Of a stretch of 5,484 nucleotides of DNA, positions 1 through 4,948 are shown in pieces. The notes beneath the pieces are model-generated. The model was not told where the DNA came from. It made no database searches and saw nothing but the letters and a program-made list of their open reading frames with translations. Each line of letters opens with the position of its first letter. Positions within the stretch are counted from its first letter, which is position 1. Where the stretch lies: positions 1 to 5,484 of the forward strand of contig JAKADD010000200.1 in the NCBI GenBank assembly GCA_021820825.1, in the 5' to 3' direction. The stretch is from Bacillota bacterium (GTDB lineage: Bacteria; Bacillota; Bacilli; Alicyclobacillales; SLC66). The position numbers and the translations under genes are program-made.

Positions 1-484
1 CGCCACCGTTGGTTGTAAATAGTTTGGTGCCGTTTAGAACATAGTGGTCGCCCTGCTTCACGGCGGTCGTCCGCAAACTGGCCGCGTCTGTTCCGGCGCT
101 CGGCTCTGTCAATCCATAGGCGCCGAGTTTTTCCCCCTGCGCGAGCGCCCGCAGGTACTTCTGCTTCTGCTCTTCCGTACCAAACTTATAGATCGGCCAT
201 GAAGCCAGGGACACATGCGCTGACAGCGTGACGCCCGTTGATGCGCAGACACGCGACAGTTCCTCGACGGCAATCACGTAACTCATGAAGTCCAGACCGG
301 CGCCCCCATACTCCTCTGGCCAGGGGATGCCCGTCAAACCGATCCTGGCCATTTTGGTGAAGATGGAACGGTCAAACACTTCTAACTCGTCACGCTCCGC
401 AGCCGATGGAGCCACTTCGCGTCCGGCAAAATCTCTGACCACTTTGCGCAGTGCCAACTGCTCATCTGTGAGCGTAAAGTTCAT
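1..484 (-). CDS. Acyl-CoA dehydrogenase, N-terminal part (second paralogue)
   Basis: This is the first 161 residues of a flavin-dependent acyl-CoA dehydrogenase; the frame is open to the window edge and the C-terminus, with the catalytic glutamate, is not visible. The family oxidises acyl-CoA to trans-2-enoyl-CoA in the cytosol using FAD, passing electrons to ETF. Visible are the helical N-terminal domain (opening [14 protein letters not shown]), the segment [12 protein letters not shown] at about residues 52-63, and the family signature [13 protein letters not shown] at residues 122-134, which contacts FAD and substrate. It continues into [11 protein letters not shown] at 151-161, where the family usually has NGTKIFITNGG. 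The ATG at 484-482 is preceded by a GAGGGGG ribosome site overlapping the stop of the preceding gene, only 12 bp away, so translation is probably coupled. It aligns without gaps to its upstream neighbour and resembles short/medium-chain or AcdA/MmgC-type enzymes. Substrate chain length cannot be told from this part. Confidence 0.95.
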   Translation of the reverse strand, partial: MNFTLTDEQLALRKVVRDFAGREVAPSAAERDELEVFDRSIFTKMARIGLTGIPWPEEYGGAGLDFMSYVIAVEELSRVCASTGVTLSAHVSLASWPIYKFGTEEQKQKYLRALAQGEKLGAYGLTEPSAGTDAASLRTTAVKQGDHYVLNGTKLFTTNGG

Positions 485-491
485 CGTATTT

Positions 492-498
492 CCCCCTC
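492..498 (-). promoter_or_regulatory. Ribosome binding site of second acyl-CoA dehydrogenase
   Basis: The minus strand reads GAGGGGG here, 7 nt before the ATG at 484. The site overlaps the TGA stop of the upstream acyl-CoA dehydrogenase (499-497). This supports the chosen start and implies that the two dehydrogenases are translated from the same message. Confidence 0.75.
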
Positions 499-1648
499 AA
501 TCAAGCGCCGTACGCGCCAGCGCCTTGGCGATGACAATCCTCTGAATCTGGTTGGTGCCTTCGTAAATCTGCGTCACTTTCGCATCGCGCATGTATCGTT
601 CAACAGGAAAATCCTTGGTGTATCCATACCCCCCGAACAATTGCACTGCATCGGTCGTCACGCGCATCGCCGTATCAGTCGCGTACAGCTTTGCCATCGA
701 CGCCTCCATCGTACAGGGCAGAAGCGCAGCCCGCAAGGCGGCCGCGCGATAAGTCAACCACTTGGCGGCCTCAATCTGTGTCGCCATGTCTGCCAAAATG
801 CTTTGAATGGCCTGGAAATCCGCGATTGGCCGGCCAAACTGCCTGCGCGTCAGCGTGTATCCCTTTGCGGCGTCAAACGCTGCGCGGGCAATGCCAAGGG
901 CTTGGGCAGCGATGCCAATGCGACCGCCGTCAAGCTGCGACATCGCGATGCGAAAGCCTTCCCCCTCCTCGCCCAACCGATTTTCCACGGGTACAACCGC
1001 TTCGTCGAAAATAAGTTCCGCTGTAGACGACCCATTCAGCCCCATCTTGCGCTCCTTCTTCCCAACATAAAAGCCCGCCGTTGCGCGCGGCACAATAAAT
1101 GCGGACATGCCATGCGCTCCCGATCCGGGATCAGTCACTGCAAACACCGTATAGATGTCTGCCTCGCCGCCATTTGTGATGAACACTTTGTTGCCGGAAA
1201 GCAGATAGTGATCACCCACCTGAACCGCGCGCATCTGAATGCTCTGGGCGTCCGATCCCGCGTTTGGTTCCGTGAGCGCAAACGCTCCCAGCAATTCGCC
1301 CGCCGCGAGTCTCGGAACATACCGTTCCTGCTGGAGCGGCGTTCCAAAATGGAGAATCGGCATGGTTCCCACTGACGTGTGCACCGCCAGGATCACTCCG
1401 ATGGCCGCGCTGGCGTAAGAAATCTCTTCAATCGCCAGCATGTAGGAGACATAGTCGGCGCCAACGCCGCCGAACTCCTCTGGGATGGGCAACCCCAGCA
1501 GTCCCAGTTCACCCATACGCCTGACAATATCGCGCGGAAATTCATCCTTGTCGTCAATGTATTGCGCCTGTGGAACGATCACCCGCTGCGCGAAGTCGCG
1601 GACCAGTTTGCGCATCGCCTCTTGTTCCGCGCTCAGTCTAAGATCCAC
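497..1648 (-). CDS. Acyl-CoA dehydrogenase (complete)
   Basis: A complete 383-residue acyl-CoA dehydrogenase, the usual length for soluble short-chain/butyryl-type members. It catalyses FAD-dependent alpha,beta-dehydrogenation of an acyl-CoA, with ETF as the expected electron acceptor. Seen in order: an N-terminal helical domain; signature 1, AFALTEPNAGSDA, at residues 122-134; the middle beta domain with GNKVFITNGGEADIY at 152-166; RRQFGRPIADFQAIQ at 268-282; signature 2, starting QLFGGYGYTKDFPVERY at 336-352; and IYEGTNQIQR at 361-370, whose Glu363 is at the position of the catalytic base in butyryl-CoA dehydrogenases. The start is a GTG with a GGGAGGGG site 8 nt upstream (core 1657-1661). 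It follows the hydroxyacyl-CoA dehydrogenase after 158 bp that hold the large palindrome, and is followed after 12 bp by a paralogue. Motifs are intact, so it should be active; preference for butyryl-, branched- or longer-chain substrates is not resolved. Confidence 0.96.
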   Translation of the reverse strand: MDLRLSAEQEAMRKLVRDFAQRVIVPQAQYIDDKDEFPRDIVRRMGELGLLGLPIPEEFGGVGADYVSYMLAIEEISYASAAIGVILAVHTSVGTMPILHFGTPLQQERYVPRLAAGELLGAFALTEPNAGSDAQSIQMRAVQVGDHYLLSGNKVFITNGGEADIYTVFAVTDPGSGAHGMSAFIVPRATAGFYVGKKERKMGLNGSSTAELIFDEAVVPVENRLGEEGEGFRIAMSQLDGGRIGIAAQALGIARAAFDAAKGYTLTRRQFGRPIADFQAIQSILADMATQIEAAKWLTYRAAALRAALLPCTMEASMAKLYATDTAMRVTTDAVQLFGGYGYTKDFPVERYMRDAKVTQIYEGTNQIQRIVIAKALARTALD

Positions 1649-1656
1649 GGTCAGCC

Positions 1657-1661
1657 CCTCC
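1657..1661 (-). promoter_or_regulatory. Ribosome binding site supporting a GTG start
   Basis: The minus strand shows GGAGG inside GGGAGGGG, 8 nt before the GTG at 1648-1646. No ATG in the first residues fits as well, and the protein opening MDLRLSAEQE matches where acyl-CoA dehydrogenases normally begin. The site lies outside the large palindrome, 22 bp from its edge. Confidence 0.75.
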
Positions 1662-1683
1662 CTGGTCGCACAACGCTCTCTCC

Positions 1684-1808
1684 AGGGGAGCAGTGATAAA
1701 GTCCGCGATGCAGGCGCAGTGCTTCCAGATATAGCGTCTGAGGCCTTATTCAGACGCTATATGTACCGCCCTTGCGCCTGCCCTGATTTGGATTATCACT
1801 GCTCCCCT
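1684..1808. repeat. 125-bp nested palindrome (three stacked perfect stems)
   Basis: An intergenic element made of three concentric perfect inverted repeats. The outer arms are 16 bp (1684-1699 AGGGGAGCAGTGATAA with 1793-1808), the middle arms 9 bp (1710-1718 GCAGGCGCA with 1773-1781), and the inner arms 13 bp (1729-1741 ATATAGCGTCTGA with 1750-1762), closed by an 8-nt loop (1742-1749). The spacers between stems are 10 and 11 nt (outer to middle) and 10 and 10 nt (middle to inner) and are not complementary over their length. That gives 38 perfect pairs in 125 bp. On either strand an RNA copy would fold into one long rod with two internal loops. No T-run follows the base on either side, so it does not look like a simple intrinsic terminator. 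It encodes no transposase, and I see no clear target-site duplication in the immediate flanks. It could be a MITE or other palindromic mobile repeat, or a cis-acting mRNA structure; its family is unknown to me. Confidence 0.85.
1729..1762. repeat. Inner 13-bp hairpin of the nested palindrome
   Basis: This is the apical part of the larger element: two perfect 13-nt arms around the 8-nt loop GGCCTTAT. It is the most AT-rich of the three stems at its base (ATATA) and is strong enough to form independently. On the minus strand it is followed by CTGGAAGC rather than a T-tract, so termination here is not supported. Confidence 0.8.
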
Positions 1809-2670
1809 AACTGTAGACGTAAAACCCGCGTCCCGATTTCTTCCCGAGCCATCCTGCCGCCACATATTTTTTCAGCAGCGGACAGGGTCGATACTTGGAA
1901 TCTGCGAAACCCTCATAAAGGACTTCCATGATATAGAGACATGTATCGAGTCCGATAAAGTCGGCCAGTTGCAGCGGACCCATCGGGTGATTCATGCCGA
2001 GTTTCATGATTTCGTCGATGGCCTGAGGTTCCGCGACACTCTCAAAAACACAATAGATCGCCTCGTTAATCATGGGCATCAGGATCCGGTTGGAGATAAA
2101 TCCGGGAAAGTCCTGCACGGCCACGGGAGTTTTGCCAAGGTCGACGGCGAACTGGCTGACTGCAGCGAACACGTCGCCAGACGTCTGCAACCCGCGAATC
2201 ACTTCCACCAGCTTCATCAGGGGAACGGGATTCATGAAATGCATGCCGATCACTTGCTGGGGACGTTTTGTCACGGCGGCTATCTCCGTGATTGGCAGCG
2301 ATGACGTATTGGACGCGAGAATCGCATGAGCCGGCGCCACATGATCCAGTTTGCGAAAGATGTCTTTCTTGATTTCCATCTGTTCCGTCGCCGCTTCGAT
2401 CACCATATCTGCATCGGCGGCCATTGTCAGGTCAGTCGTCGTCGCGATGCGCGAAAGAGCGAGCGCCGTATCCGTTTCCGTCAATTGCCCTTTCTTCACA
2501 AATCGTTGCAGACTGGCCTGGATCGTTGCAACGCCCCGTTCCGTATAGGACTGCTGCACATCCTGCAACACCACGCTGCGTCCTGCCAGCGCCGCCGTCT
2601 GGGCAATACCGCTGCCCATCTGTCCGGCGCCGATCACCATCACACGGTTTATATTTGCCATTGTAGTCAA
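1807..2670 (-). CDS. 3-hydroxybutyryl-CoA dehydrogenase
   Basis: A 287-residue single-domain-pair 3-hydroxyacyl-CoA dehydrogenase, of normal length for the Hbd/MmgB family. It interconverts (S)-3-hydroxybutyryl-CoA and acetoacetyl-CoA with NAD(P) in the cytosol. The N-terminal Rossmann fold carries the dinucleotide motif GAGQMG at residues 14-19. The substrate site shows [11 protein letters not shown] at 121-131, His144 in HFMNPVP with Glu156 as the expected catalytic pair, and Asn194 in PGFISNR. The C-terminal helical domain has [17 protein letters not shown] at 226-242 and ends in GRGFYVYS. The best start is a TTG at 2670-2668, 6 nt after GGAGG; the ATG three codons later would sit 15 nt from that site. 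The TTG overlaps the thiolase stop (4-nt TTGA overlap), so the two genes are translationally coupled. The last two bases of its TAG stop lie in the outer arm of the palindrome at 1684-1808. The oxidative direction is inferred from context. Confidence 0.96.
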   Translation of the reverse strand: MTTMANINRVMVIGAGQMGSGIAQTAALAGRSVVLQDVQQSYTERGVATIQASLQRFVKKGQLTETDTALALSRIATTTDLTMAADADMVIEAATEQMEIKKDIFRKLDHVAPAHAILASNTSSLPITEIAAVTKRPQQVIGMHFMNPVPLMKLVEVIRGLQTSGDVFAAVSQFAVDLGKTPVAVQDFPGFISNRILMPMINEAIYCVFESVAEPQAIDEIMKLGMNHPMGPLQLADFIGLDTCLYIMEVLYEGFADSKYRPCPLLKKYVAAGWLGKKSGRGFYVYS

Positions 2671-3854
2671 TGCGCCCCTCCCTTTACCTCCAAGAGCACC
2701 GCGTCTCCCTGGGCAGCCCCACTGCAGATGGCGGCAATGCCCAGACCGCCGCCGCGCCGCCGCAGTTCATAGATCAAAGTCATGATGATACGCGCGCCGC
2801 TGGCTCCGATCGGGTGCCCGAAAGCGATGGCCCCGCCATTGACATTGACAAGTTCCGGATCCCAATCGACTATGGTCTGGCTTGTCAGCGTCACGGCCGC
2901 AAACGCTTCATTGACTTCAAACAGTTGAATATCATGTACGGAAAGCCCCTGTTGCTTCAGCAATTTCTGTATCGCCAGCCCTGGGGCCGTCGCGATATAC
3001 GGCGCTTCCTGCGCCACTTCCGCGTGACCGATGATGGTAGCCAAAACCTCTCTGTGCTCGCGCCGCGCCCGTTCTTCACTCATCACGACCAGCGCCCCCG
3101 CGCCATCGTTAACTCCCGGCGCATTGCCCGCCGTGATGGTGCCGTCTGCGTCAAAGACGGGCGGCAGTTTCGCCAGTTGAGCTAAACTCGTGTCGCGGCG
3201 CGGCGCTTCGTCCGTAGCGATCAGCACTTCACCTATCCTGGTCTTGACGGGTACGGGCACAATCTCTTCCTGCAGTCTGCCCGCGTCCATCGCGGCGACG
3301 GCCCGTTCCTGCGAACGCAGCGCCCACGCATCCTGCGCAGCACGCGAAATTCCGTACTCTCTTGCGACCGCAGAACCGTGAACGGCCATGTGCACACCAT
3401 AAAAGGAGCAGCGCAGTCCGTCATACTCCATCAGGTCAACAAGAGGCGCGTCGCCCATCCGCAATCCGAAGCGGGCGCCGGGAACGGCGTAGGGAGCATT
3501 CGACATGCTCTCCATCCCTCCCGCGACTGCCACCTCGATGTCGCCGGCGCGAATCAGCCCGTCCGCCATCGTCACGGCGCGCAGTCCCGATGCGCACACT
3601 TTGTTGATCGTCTCCGTAGGAGTTGTCCACGGCAACCCGGCAAGGCGCGCTGCCTGACGCGATGGAATCTGTCCAGCGCCGCCCTGGAGCACCATGCCCA
3701 TAATGACTTCATCCACTGCCTCCGGCGCGACGGCAGCCCGCAGCAACGCTTCGCGGATCGCCGCGCCGCCCAAAGCGACCGCAGGCAACGCTGAAAGCGC
3801 TCCCCCCAATTTTGCAAAGGGAGTCCTCGCTGCGCCAACAATGACACTCTTCAT
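2667..3854 (-). CDS. Acetyl-CoA acetyltransferase (thiolase)
   Basis: A 395-residue thiolase, the usual size for bacterial acetyl-CoA C-acetyltransferases. It cleaves acetoacetyl-CoA (or a longer 3-ketoacyl-CoA) with CoA to release acetyl-CoA, or runs in reverse as a condensation. The nucleophile is Cys88 in NKVCASG, the conserved [11 protein letters not shown] lies at 112-122, NEAFAA at 315-320, His347 in [10 protein letters not shown], and Cys377 in CSGAAQG near the C-terminus. That last motif is more often CxGGGxG, so the two alanines are a small departure. The start is ATG 3854-3852, with GGAGG 8 nt upstream and the canonical opening [18 protein letters not shown]. The open frame extends 38 residues further, but that stretch is arginine-rich, lacks thiolase similarity and crosses the leader. 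It is coupled by a 4-nt overlap to the hydroxyacyl-CoA dehydrogenase, and its own leader carries an operator-like dyad. Biosynthetic versus degradative use is judged from neighbours only. Confidence 0.96.
   Translation of the reverse strand: MKSVIVGAARTPFAKLGGALSALPAVALGGAAIREALLRAAVAPEAVDEVIMGMVLQGGAGQIPSRQAARLAGLPWTTPTETINKVCASGLRAVTMADGLIRAGDIEVAVAGGMESMSNAPYAVPGARFGLRMGDAPLVDLMEYDGLRCSFYGVHMAVHGSAVAREYGISRAAQDAWALRSQERAVAAMDAGRLQEEIVPVPVKTRIGEVLIATDEAPRRDTSLAQLAKLPPVFDADGTITAGNAPGVNDGAGALVVMSEERARREHREVLATIIGHAEVAQEAPYIATAPGLAIQKLLKQQGLSVHDIQLFEVNEAFAAVTLTSQTIVDWDPELVNVNGGAIAFGHPIGASGARIIMTLIYELRRRGGGLGIAAICSGAAQGDAVLLEVKGGAH
2677..2681 (-). promoter_or_regulatory. Ribosome binding site favouring a TTG start
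   Basis: GGAGG, within GGGAGGGG on the minus strand, lies 6 nt before TTG 2670-2668 and 15 nt before the alternative ATG 2661-2659. Normal spacing therefore points to TTG as the start of the hydroxyacyl-CoA dehydrogenase, although the ATG gives the more conventional N-terminus [13 protein letters not shown]. The site lies inside the last codons of the thiolase gene. Confidence 0.65.
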
Positions 3855-3862
3855 AATAACCG

Positions 3863-3867
3863 CCTCC
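3863..3867 (-). promoter_or_regulatory. Ribosome binding site fixing the thiolase start
   Basis: GGAGG on the minus strand sits 8 nt before ATG 3854-3852. It decides between this start and the longer open frame beginning at 3968, in favour of the shorter 395-residue protein. Confidence 0.8.
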
Positions 3868-3881
3868 GGTGCGCATTCTGA

Positions 3882-3895
3882 TGACCGAGCGTTCA
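3882..3895. promoter_or_regulatory. Imperfect palindrome in thiolase leader, possible TetR/FadR-type operator
   Basis: The 14-bp TGACCGAGCGTTCA has symmetric positions TGAnCG..CGnTCA (10 of 14 bases). It lies 27 bp upstream of the thiolase ATG. Fatty-acid degradation operons of Bacillota are commonly repressed by TetR-family FadR proteins that bind palindromes beginning TGA and ending TCA, so the shape and place fit; the exact bases do not match the B. subtilis consensus. Upstream on the transcribed strand only a weak promoter is visible: TATGGT (3920-3915) with a poor -35 TTCCTG (3942-3937) at 16-bp spacing. The 160-bp leader (3855-4014) otherwise holds only a small 5-bp hairpin at 3895-3908. 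No regulator gene is in the window, so the assignment is inference. Confidence 0.35.
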
Positions 3896-4014
3896 GTCTA
3901 GCCAGACTCAGCCTACCATATTTGCGCCGCCGCGAACAGGAACCAAGGTTCATCCGGCGTCCGGGCACGGATCACCTGAGCACGGCTAGGCGGCAGACTG
4001 GGCGTTTCCCCGAG

Positions 4015-4824
4015 TCAGGACAGGGGCATTGGCAGGCGGACGCGTTCTGGGTGCGTATACACTGTAAAACCGCCCTCCCTGACAAATCCGACGACGGTCA
4101 CACCAAGTTCCTCAGCCATCTGCAGCGCCAACTCAGTGGGTGCAGACATGGACAGGACCGTTCCCACGCCCATTTTGGCCACCTTCAGAAGTACTTCCGA
4201 TGAGACGCGGCCGCTGAACGCCAGCACCAGCGCTGTGGCGGATCGCCGCTCCATGAGCAGATAGCCAAAGAGTTTGTCGAGTGCGTTGTGCCGGCCAATA
4301 TCCGTGCGGATCGCGATGAGCGCGCCGGTATGGTCGCACAGCGCCGCGTTGTGCGTTCCGCCCGTAATCTGAAATAACAGCGATTCCCGCTGCAGAGCGG
4401 CGGTCAACTGCAGGATGGATTCCGGCTGCAACCCCGGTCCTGCAGCCGTGACCGGCGCCGTCAGTGCGTCATTGTAGAAGTAAAAAGATTGCCGCCCCTT
4501 GCCGCAACAGGAAGCGATATACCGCTTGGCGAAATGCGCAGGATCGAGCGTCACCGGAGCAAGCAGACTTACATAGGCGGAGCCGTCCTCGCCTGAAACG
4601 AGCAGCGTCTGAATGTCTCCATACGATTTGATGATCCCTTCCGACGCAAGAAATCCCACGACCAGTTCCTCAAGATCCGCAGGCGTACACACCAGCGTCG
4701 CGAATTCCTGGCCGTCCACAAAGACGGTCAGGGCGAACTCCGTGGCCACCTCGACCGTGATTTGGTCATAAACGCCCGCGCGATATGAATAAGCCTCGCG
4801 GGCCTTCCTGACAGACAGATCCAT
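4015..4824 (-). CDS. fdhD: FdhD, formate dehydrogenase accessory sulfurtransferase
   Basis: A 269-residue cytosolic FdhD. In E. coli this protein takes sulfur from the cysteine desulfurase IscS and delivers it to the bis-MGD molybdenum/tungsten cofactor, which formate dehydrogenase needs for activity. Recognition rests on the paired cysteines Cys106-Cys107 in SCCGKGRQSF, GGTHNAALCD at 155-164, DIGRHNALDKLFGYLL at 175-190, FSGRVSSEVLLKVAKMGVG at 203-221, SAPTELALQMAEELG at 227-241, and the end GFTVYTHPERV. The adjacent cysteine pair replaces the CxxC of E. coli; I recall similar CC motifs in other Bacillota FdhD proteins. The start is ATG 4824-4822 with GAGGTGG 6 nt upstream; a 68-residue upstream extension of the frame is tryptophan/arginine-rich, overlaps fadF and is rejected. 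It lies between fadF and the thiolase, 124 and 160 bp from them. No formate dehydrogenase is visible, so its target is elsewhere, and no convincing promoter of its own is seen. Confidence 0.95.
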   Translation of the reverse strand: MDLSVRKAREAYSYRAGVYDQITVEVATEFALTVFVDGQEFATLVCTPADLEELVVGFLASEGIIKSYGDIQTLLVSGEDGSAYVSLLAPVTLDPAHFAKRYIASCCGKGRQSFYFYNDALTAPVTAAGPGLQPESILQLTAALQRESLLFQITGGTHNAALCDHTGALIAIRTDIGRHNALDKLFGYLLMERRSATALVLAFSGRVSSEVLLKVAKMGVGTVLSMSAPTELALQMAEELGVTVVGFVREGGFTVYTHPERVRLPMPLS

Positions 4825-4830
4825 TTTCCG

Positions 4831-4837
4831 CCACCTC
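4831..4837 (-). promoter_or_regulatory. Ribosome binding site fixing the fdhD start
   Basis: GAGGTGG on the minus strand lies 6 nt before ATG 4824-4822. It supports the 269-residue FdhD over the longer open frame that reaches 5028 and would overlap the Fe-S oxidoreductase gene. Confidence 0.75.
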
Positions 4838-4877
4838 ACAACAAATCGAATCAGAATAGACTTCCATGTCTGAGTTT

Positions 4878-4904
4878 TGCGAAGCAAAATCTCACTGCTT
4901 CGCA
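4878..4904. repeat. 9-bp perfect inverted repeat between fadF and fdhD
   Basis: TGCGAAGCA (4878-4886) and TGCTTCGCA (4896-4904) are perfect inverted repeats around a 9-nt loop. An overlapping alternative hairpin pairs TTTTGC (4875-4880) with GCAAAA (4884-4889) around GAA, so two mutually exclusive folds are possible. Neither strand shows a T-tract directly after the longer stem. It may be part of a small extragenic palindromic cluster with the dyads at 4912-4922 and 4921-4946. Confidence 0.55.
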
Positions 4905-4920
4905 GCACCAACAACCGGGT

Positions 4921-4946
4921 TGAAAATACGCCTGCGGCGATTTTCA
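4921..4946 (-). terminator. Hairpin just after the fadF stop, possible weak terminator
   Basis: Starting 2 nt after the TAA of the Fe-S oxidoreductase, the minus strand reads TGAAAAT, CGCC, loop GCA, GGCG, a bulged T, then ATTTTCA. This gives a stem of 4 GC-rich pairs extended by 7 AT-rich pairs past a one-base bulge, with a short T-run on the 3' side. The layout is that of a weak, near-symmetric intrinsic terminator, but the GC core is short and the T-run is interrupted. It could partly separate fadF from fdhD expression. Confidence 0.3.
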
Positions 4947-4948
4947 GG

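Noticed and set aside
641..1375. A 244-codon open frame on the plus strand
   Set aside because: It lies antisense to the complete acyl-CoA dehydrogenase, whose motifs are intact. The plus-strand translation is rich in Arg, His and Cys with no recognisable domain, as expected of a shadow frame in GC-rich DNA.
1684..1808. The large palindrome as a Rho-independent terminator
   Set aside because: Neither the inner hairpin nor the outer stem is followed by a T-tract on either strand, and the downstream genes continue the same pathway without an evident new promoter.
1675..1820. Target-site duplication flanking the palindrome
   Set aside because: The bases outside the outer arms (CTCTCC on the left, AACTGT on the right) are not direct repeats, so insertion by a duplication-generating transposase is not shown by the sequence.
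3915..3942. A sigma-A promoter for the thiolase
   Set aside because: TATGGT is an acceptable -10, but the only -35 at suitable spacing, TTCCTG, is poor. It is mentioned with the operator-like site and not called separately.
3855..3968. N-terminal extension of the thiolase frame by 38 residues
   Set aside because: The extension is arginine-rich and unlike any thiolase. The strong GGAGG site and canonical [12 protein letters not shown] opening place the start at 3854.
3694..4203. A 169-codon plus-strand open frame spanning the thiolase start and the fdhD end
   Set aside because: It overlaps two well-supported genes on the other strand, has no convincing ribosome site, and its translation shows no family features.
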